Counted from the first letter of the stretch, positions 15,875 through 23,374 are shown. The stretch: 29,053 bases of DNA from an uncultured Verrucomicrobiales bacterium (GCA_937916135.1 CALFTQ010000017.1:1-29053), one strand, 5' to 3'. The notes: generated from the letters alone by a model not told the origin. Made by a program: numbers and translations.

Positions 15875-15903
15875 ACCATACCGCAATTGCTACTGCGTGT
15901 CAA
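15875..15903 (-). promoter_or_regulatory. Promoter of the rlmI-like gene
   Basis: On the minus strand, perfect -35 TTGACA (15903-15898), a 17-nt spacer and -10 TATGGT (15880-15875) end 9 nt before the ATG at 15865. This supports that ATG and argues against the upstream TTG. Confidence 0.85.
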
Positions 15904-15959
15904 GTTTTTCAATTTTCTCATCGGTTCTGGTCACGCGTGGCCCAATGTTTGAGTACTGA

Positions 15960-16085
15960 GCTCAATAAATTGATGTTTGTCGTTGTCGGGGCACGGGACT
16001 TCAGTCCCGAAATAACGGTGCTTCCAATCGGGACTGAAGTCCCGTGCTCCGACAGAGTTCCCCCACAAATTCGAATTTATCGAGC
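15960..16085. repeat. Palindromic intergenic repeat, copy C
   Basis: The core at 15985-16053 matches copy A almost base for base, apart from G for A in the left arm. Outer imperfect arms at 15960-15980 and 16065-16085 read GCTCAATAAATT and AATTTATCGAGC at their ends. It sits in the 357-bp gap between two divergent genes. The rest of that gap (16086-16222) shows only a weak AGTGGG/CCCACT inverted repeat. Confidence 0.9.
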
Positions 16086-16222
16086 AGAGGAGGGGCATCT
16101 TCCAAAATGTGGCTGATTTTTCTATTGCTTACAAAATCTTTAGGACACGCGAGTGGGTTTTATCAGGCAATGCCCACTTCTCACTTGCCAGCGCGGCGCT
16201 GTTATGTTAAAAGTAAAGCCAC

Positions 16223-16567
16223 ATGGAAAAAACACTTTTTCAGAAGATAGCGGACAAGGAGATTCCCGCAGCCATCGTGTACGAGGACGAGCTGTGCGTG
16301 GCCTTCCGCGACATCGCACCGGCGGCGCCGGTGCATGTGCTGCTGGTGCCGCGCAAGCCGATACCGAGCATAGCCGCTGCCACGGCGGAAGATGCCGCGC
16401 TGCTGGCCCACCTCATGCTGAAGGTGGGCGATATTGCCCGTGCAGAAGGAATCGAGGAAGGCGGCTACCGCACAGTAATGAACACCGGCGAGGACGGTGG
16501 CCAGACCGTGCCGCACCTTCACATCCACATCATCGGCGGGCGCTCCCTGCAGTGGCCTCCCGGTTAG
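16223..16567 (+). CDS. HIT-family nucleotide-binding protein (HINT-like)
   Basis: The 114-residue protein starts MEKTLFQKIADKEIPAAIVYEDEL and ends with the histidine triad HLHIHIIGGR (about residues 98-107), with NTGEDGGQTVPH preceding it, as in Hint/PKCI-type hydrolases. These cleave nucleoside phosphoramidates such as AMP-linked substrates in the cytosol. It is the first gene of a tight operon, with the GH31 gene following after 21 bp. No Shine-Dalgarno sequence or strong promoter was recognised just upstream. Confidence 0.95.
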   Translation: MEKTLFQKIADKEIPAAIVYEDELCVAFRDIAPAAPVHVLLVPRKPIPSIAAATAEDAALLAHLMLKVGDIARAEGIEEGGYRTVMNTGEDGGQTVPHLHIHIIGGRSLQWPPG

Positions 16568-16588
16568 TAGCCCCCCGCCCCGGCGGCT

Positions 16589-18961
16589 ATGCCCACGCGC
16601 CTGAACACCAGCGTGCGCAGCTTTGAGTGGGTCACGCCTGACACGCTTGAGATTGAGCTGCCTGATACCCGGCTCCGACTCGGTTTTCTGGAGCCGGGCG
16701 TAGTGCGTTGCCGCTATGTGACCCAGGCCGTCTTCGAAAACATCCCCAGCTACGGGGTGGCCGCAGAGTACACCCCCGCCCCGCCGGAGCTGGTGGAAGA
16801 GGACACCCCCGGCTACCTGGCGGTGCACACCGGGCGGCTGGAGGTCCGCATCCGCCGCATCGATGGCGGGCTGGAGTTCTACCACAGCGCCAGTGGCCGG
16901 CTGCTCTGCGCCGATGCCGAGGGCATGGGGCACCGCCGCTCTGAGCGCACGGGAGATGACCTGGTGTGGGTGCTCAAGCACATGCCGGAGCAGGCGCACT
17001 TCTTCGGGCTGGGGGATAAGCCCTGCGCCCTGAACCTGCGCGGCCGCCGCCTGGAAATGTGGGGGGCGGACCACTACAAATTCACCACCGAAAGCGACCC
17101 GCTATACAAGAGCATCACCTTCTTCCTCTGCCTGAACCAAGGCACGCAGTACGGCATCTTCTTCGATAACACCATGCGCTCGTACTTCGATTTCGGCAAG
17201 ACACGCGAAGACCGCCTGCTCTTCGGGGCCGATGGCGGGCACATGGATTACTACTTCATCGCCGGTGCGGATGCGCTGGACACCGTGGCCACCTACACCC
17301 GGCTCACCGGGCTGCCGCCCATGCCGCCGCTGTGGGCGCTGGGTTATCACCAGAGCAAGTGGAGCTACTACCCGGAAGAAACAGTCAATAAACTGGCACG
17401 CGATTTCCGCAAACGCAAGATTCCCTGCGATGCCATCCACCTGGATATCCACCACATGGAGGATTACCAGTCGCTCACCTGGAGCAGCGAGCACTTCCCT
17501 GATCCGGAAGGCATGGTGCGCCGCCTGGGGGAGGACGGATTCAAGGTGGTCACCATAGCCGACCCGGGCATCAAGATCAACCCGGACAACTTTGTGTGGC
17601 GCAGCGGCTTTGAGCGCAATGTATTCTGCCGCCGCCACGATGGCGCCCTGCTGGAGGGCGACGTGTGGCCGGGGCTCTGCACCTTCCCGGATTTCACCTC
17701 GCCCGACACGCGCAACTGGTGGGCGGGGCTGCTGCGGAAGCAAGTGGCTGAAATCGGGGTGCGCGGCATGTGGGTGGATATGAACGAGCCCGCCATCTTC
17801 CCGGACCGCACCTTCCCGGACGACACGCGCCACGCCTTCGACGGCTACTCCTGCTCCCACCTCAAAGCGCACAATGTGTACGGCCAGTGCATGGCCCGCG
17901 CCACGCAGAAGGGCATGCTCATCCACGCACCGAACCGCCGGCCCTTTGTGCTCTCCCGCGCCGGCTTTGCCGGTTTGCAGCGCTACGCCGCCACCTGGAC
18001 CGGCGACAATAACTCCGACTGGGAAAACCTGAAGATGGCCAACCTCATGGTGCAGCGGCTGAGCACCAGCGGCGTCTCCTTCTGCGGGGCAGACACAGGC
18101 GGCTTCCTGGGCCACCCCACGCCGGAACTCTTCTGCCGCTGGATGCAGATGGCCGCTTTCCACGTCTTTTTCCGCAACCACAGCAACGGCGAATACGGCG
18201 GACAGGAGCCCTGGTGCTTCGGCCCGCTGGTTGAGCAGTACGTGCGTCTCGCCATCATGGAGCGCTACCGCCTGCTGCCCTATTTCTACACCCAGTTCCA
18301 CCGATACCACGCCCAGGGGCTCCCCATCATCCGCTCCCTGGCCATCATGTACCCGGAAAACCCGGATATGTACTGGCGCAGCAGCGAATTCTTCCTGGGG
18401 GATTCCCTCTATATCGTGCCGGTGCACCACCCCGGTGAAAGCGGGCGCTTCCTCTACATGCCGCCGGGCCACTGGTATTCCCTCTGGACGGATGCCCCCG
18501 CCCCGGCCAGCGGTGAGGAAGTGTGGGTCTCCACCCCCATGAGCCATATCCCGGTGTTTGTGCGGGGCGGGCACCTCATCCCCCGCTGGCCGGTGCAGCA
18601 GTTCGTGGGTCAGCAGCCCACCCCCCACGTGACCTACGACCTGTGGTGGGCGCCGGACTGCACGGCCACCTCCTACCACTACGAAGACGCCGGCGATGGC
18701 CAGGGCCACCGCGTGGGCATGTTCCGCTTCCACCGCTTCCGCTACACCGCAGGCCGCCGCAGCATCTCCATCGTGCGCGAGGGCGAGGGCAACCTGGACC
18801 CCGCGAATGACACCGCCACCCTGGCCCTGCATGCCCTGCCCATCGGGGCGCAACCCAGCGTGGTGGCCGATGGAGCCCCCTGCCCCGGCAGCTTCGATGA
18901 GCGCCACGTCTACCACGCCGAAATCCCCATCTATTCCAACCACGTGCAGATTGAGCTGTGA
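16589..18961 (+). CDS. Glycoside hydrolase family 31 alpha-glucosidase-like enzyme
   Basis: The 790-residue protein has the GH31 layout: N-terminal beta-sandwich (about 1-230), TIM barrel from PPLWALGYHQSKWSYYPEE (about 245), then C-terminal beta domains. The catalytic nucleophile lies in GMWVDMNEPAIF (Asp397) and the acid/base in ATWTGDNNSDWENLK (Asp473). There is no signal peptide, so it should act in the cytosol on imported alpha-linked oligosaccharides. Alpha-glucosidase is most likely; alpha-xylosidase or other GH31 activities cannot be excluded from sequence. Its stop overlaps the start of the histidine kinase gene by 4 nt, suggesting translational coupling. Confidence 0.95.
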   Translation: MPTRLNTSVRSFEWVTPDTLEIELPDTRLRLGFLEPGVVRCRYVTQAVFENIPSYGVAAEYTPAPPELVEEDTPGYLAVHTGRLEVRIRRIDGGLEFYHSASGRLLCADAEGMGHRRSERTGDDLVWVLKHMPEQAHFFGLGDKPCALNLRGRRLEMWGADHYKFTTESDPLYKSITFFLCLNQGTQYGIFFDNTMRSYFDFGKTREDRLLFGADGGHMDYYFIAGADALDTVATYTRLTGLPPMPPLWALGYHQSKWSYYPEETVNKLARDFRKRKIPCDAIHLDIHHMEDYQSLTWSSEHFPDPEGMVRRLGEDGFKVVTIADPGIKINPDNFVWRSGFERNVFCRRHDGALLEGDVWPGLCTFPDFTSPDTRNWWAGLLRKQVAEIGVRGMWVDMNEPAIFPDRTFPDDTRHAFDGYSCSHLKAHNVYGQCMARATQKGMLIHAPNRRPFVLSRAGFAGLQRYAATWTGDNNSDWENLKMANLMVQRLSTSGVSFCGADTGGFLGHPTPELFCRWMQMAAFHVFFRNHSNGEYGGQEPWCFGPLVEQYVRLAIMERYRLLPYFYTQFHRYHAQGLPIIRSLAIMYPENPDMYWRSSEFFLGDSLYIVPVHHPGESGRFLYMPPGHWYSLWTDAPAPASGEEVWVSTPMSHIPVFVRGGHLIPRWPVQQFVGQQPTPHVTYDLWWAPDCTATSYHYEDAGDGQGHRVGMFRFHRFRYTAGRRSISIVREGEGNLDPANDTATLALHALPIGAQPSVVADGAPCPGSFDERHVYHAEIPIYSNHVQIEL

Positions 18962-20094
18962 AACAGGACACCATCGATAAACTCGTCACCCGTCTCGACC
19001 ACCTCAGCCCGGAGGAGCTCCGCAGCGTCTTCATGCGCCTGGTATCGGATAAAGGGCTGCTGCAGGATGTGTTCGATGCCCTGAGGGACGGCATCATCCT
19101 CTTCGATGCACACGGCCAGGCCCGATTTGCCAACAAAGCCGCCGCCGCCATCTATGCCCGCCCGCTGCGCGAGCTGCTGCGCACCCCCTTCGAAACCCTC
19201 ACCGGCGGCACCTGCCACTGGGATGACCTGCGCAACAGCGGCATCGCCATCACCCGCGACCTGCAGGTGAACTACCCGGAGCCCCGCCACTACCATTTCC
19301 ACATGAGCCCCATAGCCGGCGGCAGCGAGTACCTCCTCCTTGTGCGCGATGATACCGAGCAGCACACCCGCGGGCTGGAAGATGCCGAAGCCGAGCAGAT
19401 GAACCTGCTCAGTTTCATGGCCAGCGCCGTGGCCCACGAAATCGGCAACCCACTCAACTCCCTGGGGCTCAACCTGCAGCTACTCCAGCGCAAACTTACG
19501 AAGCTGCCGGAAGAGGAGCAGGCAAAGCTCACCCCGCTGCTGGAAACCGCCATGGAGGAAACCCGGCGGCTGGATACCCTGCTGCACCAGTTCCTGCACA
19601 GCATGCGCCCCACCCGCCTGCAGCGGGAAACAGTCAACCTGAACACCCTCATCGAGCGCGTGCTCGAAACCCTGGACCCGGAAATCGCCCCGCGCGGCAT
19701 CTCCGTGCACCTGGAGCTCAGCGAGGGGCTGCCCGAGCTCAGCGCGGATTCCGCCCAGCTCTTCCAGGCCATTTACAATCTGGTGCGCAACGCCTACCAG
19801 TCCATCCCCGGAGAGGACGGCGGCATCTACATCCAGACCGCCTACAATGACAACGACCTCCGCATCGTCATCTCCGACACCGGCACCGGCATCTCCCACG
19901 AAGTGATGGGCAGCATGTATGAACCCTTCCGCACCACCAAGCGCAAGGGCAACGGCCTGGGGCTCCTCATCGTCCGCCGCATCATCAAGGACCACGGCGG
20001 CACCCTCGGCTTCGCCTCCAAGGAAGGCACCGGCACCACCGTCACCCTCACCCTCCCCCGCGCCGACAGAGTGGTGCGCTTATTGCCTGCCTGA
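18958..20094 (+). CDS. Cytosolic PAS-domain sensor histidine kinase (NtrB-like)
   Basis: The 378-residue protein starts at a GTG that overlaps the GH31 stop (GTGA). A PAS-like domain spans about residues 32-135 (FDALRDGIILFDAHGQARFANKAA begins it). The dimerisation/phosphoacceptor helix is MASAVAHEIGNPLNSLGLNL with His160. The HATPase domain has N box AIYNLVRNAYQSIPG, G1 ISDTGTGIS and G2 GNGLGLLIVRRIIKDHGG. No membrane segment or signal peptide is seen, so it senses a cytosolic signal. No response regulator gene lies in this window, making it an orphan. The arrangement resembles NtrB-type kinases, which act on sigma-54 activators. The downstream gap is filled by a hairpin array. Confidence 0.93.
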   Translation: MKQDTIDKLVTRLDHLSPEELRSVFMRLVSDKGLLQDVFDALRDGIILFDAHGQARFANKAAAAIYARPLRELLRTPFETLTGGTCHWDDLRNSGIAITRDLQVNYPEPRHYHFHMSPIAGGSEYLLLVRDDTEQHTRGLEDAEAEQMNLLSFMASAVAHEIGNPLNSLGLNLQLLQRKLTKLPEEEQAKLTPLLETAMEETRRLDTLLHQFLHSMRPTRLQRETVNLNTLIERVLETLDPEIAPRGISVHLELSEGLPELSADSAQLFQAIYNLVRNAYQSIPGEDGGIYIQTAYNDNDLRIVISDTGTGISHEVMGSMYEPFRTTKRKGNGLGLLIVRRIIKDHGGTLGFASKEGTGTTVTLTLPRADRVVRLLPA

Positions 20095-20322
20095 TTACGT
20101 CCGCGAGCACCGGCTCGCGGATATCGTTCAGGCCATCGGCCTGAATATCGTCCGGCGCCAGCCGGATATCGTCCTGACCGCAGGTCAGGATATCGTTCCC
20201 CATTCATCGGGAAGCAACAAAACCACCACCCATCGGAAACGATATCCGCTTCGCGGACGATATCTGCTCTTCGAGCAGACGATATCTTGCTGTGCAAGAC
20301 GATATCCTCGCCTGCGGCTCGG
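20095..20322. repeat. Mirror-oriented array of eight variable hairpins with a constant ATATCGT tag
   Basis: On the left, four hairpins each end in the tag ATATCGT. Stems are 20101-20120 (8 bp), 20128-20144 (7 bp), 20152-20165 (5 bp) and 20173-20189 (7 bp); tags are at 20121, 20145, 20166 and 20190. After a 42-nt centre (20197-20238, with a weak TCCC/GGGA hairpin), four tags in reverse complement, ACGATAT at 20239, 20257, 20279 and 20299, each precede a hairpin: CCGC-TTC-GCGG, CTGCTC-TTC-GAGCAG, CTTGC-TGT-GCAAG and an imperfect one at 20306-20322. Stem sequences all differ, while pairing and tag are conserved. It fills the gap between the kinase stop and the next gene's stop. Confidence 0.93.
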
Positions 20323-20324
20323 AC

Positions 20325-20906
20325 TCATGGCTCCAGCGGCGCCGGCGGAGTGGATGGCGAAATCAACTCCACAATGGGCGCGAGAGTTCCCTCCGGCTTG
20401 CCGAAGAAGCCGCCGAGTGCGCGCACGCTGAGGTAGGATGCGTATTTGCCGGAGCAGTTGTAGCGGCGGCAGGCACGCAGGAAGGCCAGGTCTGCCTCGC
20501 GGCGGGTGAAGGGCGCATTCCCCTGCAGGGCATAGTAGAGCGCATCGTGCAGGAGGCTGGGCATGAGTTCCCGCGGCTCGGTGTGGCCGAAGCTCACGCC
20601 ATCCCACACAAAACTACGATGCAGGATGAGGGAATCGCCACGGGCTTCCATCATCACGCGGTGCGGGGGCAGCGGATGCCGCAGTCGCCAATACCCCAGC
20701 TGCATCTGCGAATCGGAATACACGATGGCGCAGCGGGTCTTAAGGCAGAAATAGGGGGCATACTCCGGCATATATTCATACCAGGCATCCACCGCCTTAC
20801 CGTACTCCACAAGCTCCGGAGCCAGCTGCTTCATGTTCACGGCATCCACCACCTGCCGGCAGGAGGCCAGCAGCAACAGAAAAAAAATGAAAAGAAGCGC
20901 GCGCAT
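20325..20906 (-). CDS. Lipoprotein with DUF1353-like region
   Basis: The 193-residue product begins MRALLFIFFLLLLASCRQ, with lipobox LLASC and lipidated Cys16. The central part has FVWDGVSFGHTEPRELMPSL followed by LHDALYYALQG (about residues 98-130), resembling the DUF1353 pattern of a WDG-type strand and an LHDxLY helix. DUF1353 is known mainly from phage and bacterial proteins of unknown function. It ends in a Pro-rich tail. It lies 30 bp downstream of the TolC-like helical protein gene and is probably co-transcribed with it. The family match is from memory of the motif and is uncertain. Confidence 0.7.
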   Translation of the reverse strand: MRALLFIFFLLLLASCRQVVDAVNMKQLAPELVEYGKAVDAWYEYMPEYAPYFCLKTRCAIVYSDSQMQLGYWRLRHPLPPHRVMMEARGDSLILHRSFVWDGVSFGHTEPRELMPSLLHDALYYALQGNAPFTRREADLAFLRACRRYNCSGKYASYLSVRALGGFFGKPEGTLAPIVELISPSTPPAPLEP

Positions 20907-20936
20907 GAGAAAACCTGGGCAGATGAGAATGCAGGC

Positions 20937-21875
20937 TCAGGGCTGCTGCAACTTCTTGCGGGCTGATTGTAACTTCGCCTGTTCTCTTTCAAGCAACCAT
21001 GGAGCATGACCTGCATCCCAACGCGCCATACTGTCCTTCTGTGCAATGTTCTGAAGAACCGGCGCCATGGCAGCCATAATCGAGCAACGTTCCTGCAGGG
21101 CTTCCACGTATTCAAGAGTCAACTCACCCTTTCGGAGAACCACCTCTCGGCGGAAAATGCGGGCAGTCTCCCGGGCAGAGATGGCTGCATCCGCTTCGCA
21201 AAAGCCCTCGCGCTCCCGCGCAGTCATCAGCGCAGCCAGCTGGTCATACGTGCTCTGCAAATCTGCCAGTTGCTCAGCACAATCCCTCGCAAACCAGCTC
21301 TTGCGCGCAAGTTTCAGTTCCCCGGTGGCGGCAGCTACCAGTAACACGTCCGCCTGATCAGCTACACCCGACTTCACGCCGTCTGCTACCAGCTGTCCCA
21401 ATTTCGCCAGCAATTCCTCCGCGCGGTTCAATTTGTCAAGGCACACATCACGATCAGCACTCCGAATCTGGCGTGCCCGCAACCAGGCATCGGCCAGTTG
21501 GGCGGTGTGCAATTCCCAATCACCCACTAAGCCCAACTTATGACGAGCTTCCACAAACTTGCATTTATCCCTCGCAGCCTTGAACAGGCGCCCCTTGTGA
21601 ATCAGCCGAGTCTTTTCACCATACAAAAGCGGCGTGAGCTTATGCAGATACTCCAGGCGGGCATCCAGATACCCGACTGCATCTGAAAGGCCCTGCTCAT
21701 ACCGGAGTTTTTCCATTTCGACCCGCTGCTCAGCGGTGGTCAGTGCCGGTGCATCCGGCATCACCAGGGGATTCTCGTGCGCACTCATCCCAGCCCCGGG
21801 AACAATGTAAAATGGCAATGGAGCAGCCACAGCCACACCTGCCGCGGCCAACAGCGTAATCACAGTTAGTTTCAT
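20937..21875 (-). CDS. Exported alpha-helical protein, possibly TolC-like
   Basis: The 312-residue product begins with a signal peptide (MKLTVITLLAAAGVAVAAPL, likely cut after AAA or AVA). The remainder is almost entirely charged helix, with stretches such as WELHTAQLADAWLRARQIRS and GELKLARKSWFARDCAEQLA. The long antiparallel helical character is like half of an outer-membrane efflux protein of the TolC family, but the length is short and no clear signature is visible. The start at 21875 is chosen because a strong promoter ends 9 nt upstream; a longer reading from 21923 would run through that promoter. Unknown function, probably periplasmic or envelope-associated. Confidence 0.7.
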   Translation of the reverse strand: MKLTVITLLAAAGVAVAAPLPFYIVPGAGMSAHENPLVMPDAPALTTAEQRVEMEKLRYEQGLSDAVGYLDARLEYLHKLTPLLYGEKTRLIHKGRLFKAARDKCKFVEARHKLGLVGDWELHTAQLADAWLRARQIRSADRDVCLDKLNRAEELLAKLGQLVADGVKSGVADQADVLLVAAATGELKLARKSWFARDCAEQLADLQSTYDQLAALMTAREREGFCEADAAISARETARIFRREVVLRKGELTLEYVEALQERCSIMAAMAPVLQNIAQKDSMARWDAGHAPWLLEREQAKLQSARKKLQQP

Positions 21876-21884
21876 CGCGCGTGC

Positions 21885-21913
21885 ATTGTAGCAGCTCAGC
21901 CCCCCGAAGTCAA
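21885..21913 (-). promoter_or_regulatory. Promoter of the exported helical protein gene
   Basis: On the minus strand, -35 TTGACT (21913-21908), a 17-nt spacer and -10 TACAAT (21890-21885) end 9 nt before the ATG at 21875. Confidence 0.85.
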
Positions 21914-21933
21914 TGCGAAGCACCTATTCGAAA

Positions 21934-22077
21934 GGTACGAAGTGCGAGGTGGGAGGTACGAAGTGAAAGTTCCACGAGCCTTACGGCTCGCCATTGTACA
22001 TCGAATAATTCCATACTGGCGGGCGAATGCCCGCGGAACTTTTTACTTCGTAATTCGTAACTCGTAACTCGTAATTC
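21934..22077. repeat. Palindromic TACGAAGT-type element, copy 2
   Basis: Outer arms at 21957-21973 and 22035-22052 are near-perfect inverted repeats (TACGAAGTGAAAGTTCC against GGAACTTTTTACTTCGTA). Inside are two smaller hairpins, CGAGCC-TTA-CGGCTCG and GCGGGCGAATGCCCGC. The arms extend outward into tandem units of TACGAAGT/GCGAGGTGGGAGG type on the left and TTCGTAA/CTCGTAA type on the right. The left part matches 679-722, and the interior hairpin matches 9290-9329. The rest of this gap (22078-22176) shows nothing recognisable. Confidence 0.8.
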
Positions 22078-22176
22078 AAATTCCCATTTTTCGGGCTCTG
22101 CGCTCAAACTTTGGGACATACTCAAAGCCCCGCAGGCATGCTGCAGGGCGATTGTAAAAGGTTTGGGTGGGGGGGA

Positions 22177-22902
22177 TCAGATAAGCTCCTTGAGTCGGTT
22201 GACGGTGATACCGGGAACCACATAGCGGGTTCCATCTGCCCTGGCCAAGATGGGGGAGCCATCAAAATCCACGCCAATGAAGCGGCCTACATGGCGTTCC
22301 TTATCGGTGATAGCCACCACAGGAAGGGATTCACCCCAGGCGGTACCCAGGATAGGCAGTATGCTATCGACTCCGCTTTCCACGAAATACTCGAACATTT
22401 CAGCCAGTGTATCACCCAGGAGGGTGCGGAGCTTCTTGACAGACGGGCAGGCAGGCAGGAGTTCACAGAGCCGGGTGACGGGGTCTGCTGCTTTCTCCCG
22501 GATTTCGTTGATGTCGTTGAACATGTTGATACCAACGCCGATAGAGGCCATGCCGGAGGATGGGCGTTCCACAAGGATGCCGGCCAGCTTCGCTTTGCCC
22601 ACCAGCACATCATTCGGCCAGCGAAGACGCAGCCCTTTGATGTTGTATTCTTTGAGCGTTTCTATGACTGCTGCTCCGGCCACGAGCGGGAGCACGCCCC
22701 AGTGGCGGTTGAGTTTGGAATCAATCGGCAGGTTATAGGTTGCCCAGAGCCCGCCGGTGTTGCCGAACCAGGCACGGTTGAATCGACCACGGCCGCGTGT
22801 CTGACGCTGGGTGGTCACGACGGTCCAAGCCGGCAACTTGCGAGCCACATTGAAAGTGGATTCGCATTCCTCAACTTCCTTTACTGTCCATTTTGCGCTC
22901 AC
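22177..22902 (-). CDS. birA: Biotin-[acetyl-CoA-carboxylase] ligase
   Basis: The 241-residue protein has the biotin protein ligase catalytic domain: TQRQTRGRGRFNRAW (the GRGRxxRxW biotinyl-AMP loop, about residues 31-45), LRLRWPNDVLVGKAKLAGIL (about 91-110) and IGVGINM (about 121). A small C-terminal beta domain ends VPGITVNRLKELI. It joins biotin to the carrier protein of acetyl-CoA carboxylase. It lacks the N-terminal DNA-binding domain of the E. coli repressor BirA, so it is the monofunctional type. The start is a GTG at 22902 (first residues MSAKWTVKE), placed only 6 nt after a -10 box. Confidence 0.95.
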   Translation of the reverse strand: MSAKWTVKEVEECESTFNVARKLPAWTVVTTQRQTRGRGRFNRAWFGNTGGLWATYNLPIDSKLNRHWGVLPLVAGAAVIETLKEYNIKGLRLRWPNDVLVGKAKLAGILVERPSSGMASIGVGINMFNDINEIREKAADPVTRLCELLPACPSVKKLRTLLGDTLAEMFEYFVESGVDSILPILGTAWGESLPVVAITDKERHVGRFIGVDFDGSPILARADGTRYVVPGITVNRLKELI

Positions 22903-22908
22903 GTTTGC

Positions 22909-22937
22909 ATTCTACACCACAAGTGGAGTTAAGTCTA
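22909..22937 (-). promoter_or_regulatory. Promoter of birA
   Basis: On the minus strand, -35 TAGACT (22937-22932), a 17-nt spacer and -10 TAGAAT (22914-22909) end 6 nt before the GTG start at 22902. This predicts a leaderless transcript and supports the GTG start. Confidence 0.75.
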
Positions 22938-23066
22938 CCCCCCAACACGCAATTTTTTAAGAAAAAGGTGGATTTTCTGGGTCTGCGGTATGATGATTTC
23001 GCCCCGGCACAATTCCCCCGACGCATCCCTGATGTTGATGCCATTCCCATTGCGCTCGCTCCGGTA

Positions 23067-23109
23067 GAATTATTGACGCGGCAATTATTGATGAGGCAAT
23101 TAAAGATTG
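23067..23109. repeat. 15-nt tandem repeat shared with 28745-28775
   Basis: GAATTATTGACGCGG (23067) and CAATTATTGATGAGG (23082) are followed by CAATTAAAGATTG (23097). The same order, CAATTATTGACGCAG then CAATTAAAGAAAATTG, occurs at 28745-28775. Both are preceded by GCTCC. Confidence 0.65.
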
Positions 23110-23133
23110 ATGTGTTATCCGCATTTGTGGTGA

Positions 23134-23257
23134 CGGACAAATTGATGTTTGTCGTTGTCGGGGCACGGGACTTCAGTCCCGAAATAACGGTGCTTCCAAT
23201 CGGGACTGAAGTCCCGTGCTCCGACAGAGTTCCCCCACAAATTCCCATTTATCGAGC
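23134..23257. repeat. Palindromic intergenic repeat, copy D
   Basis: The core at 23157-23225 is identical to copy C over the 69 bp, with the same 17-nt loop. The right flank reads AGAGTTCCCCCACAAATTCC, as in copies B and C apart from the last bases, and ends ATCGAGC as in copy C. The left flank shares AAATTGATGTTTGTCGTT with C. Confidence 0.9.
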
Positions 23258-23345
23258 AGTGGGGGGATGCTTCAAAGGGGCTGACCGCTCTTTTTCAATG
23301 TATCATTCGTGTGTACTTTTTAGCGGATTGGCGGGTTGAATTTTC

Positions 23346-23374
23346 TTGATTTTGGCAGGGGCATATCGTAGAGT
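23346..23374 (+). promoter_or_regulatory. Probable promoter of the small membrane protein gene
   Basis: -35 TTGATT (23346-23351), a 17-nt spacer and -10 TAGAGT (23369-23374) end 13 nt before the ATG at 23388. Confidence 0.6.

Noticed and set aside
15866..15886. Upstream TTG start for the rlmI-like gene
   Set aside because: The -10 box of the promoter lies within this extension, and the family N-terminus aligns with the ATG at 15865.
16086..16222. Promoter for the HIT-GH31-kinase operon
   Set aside because: TTGCCA and TATGTT-like boxes exist, but spacings of 12 or 19 nt do not fit, so no site is called.
20095..20324. CRISPR array or integron attC sites
   Set aside because: There are no constant repeats of 25-35 nt and no uniform spacers. 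The only constant part is 7 nt, and the orientation flips halfway. No cas or integrase gene is present.
20095..20324. Set of rho-independent terminators
   Set aside because: Hairpins are present, but none is followed by a T-run on either strand, and eight in a row would be excessive.
22893..23339. 148-codon plus-strand frame in the birA upstream gap
   Set aside because: It reads through the palindromic repeat and the tandem repeat, has no recognisable domain, and the same repeat is clearly non-coding at the other sites.
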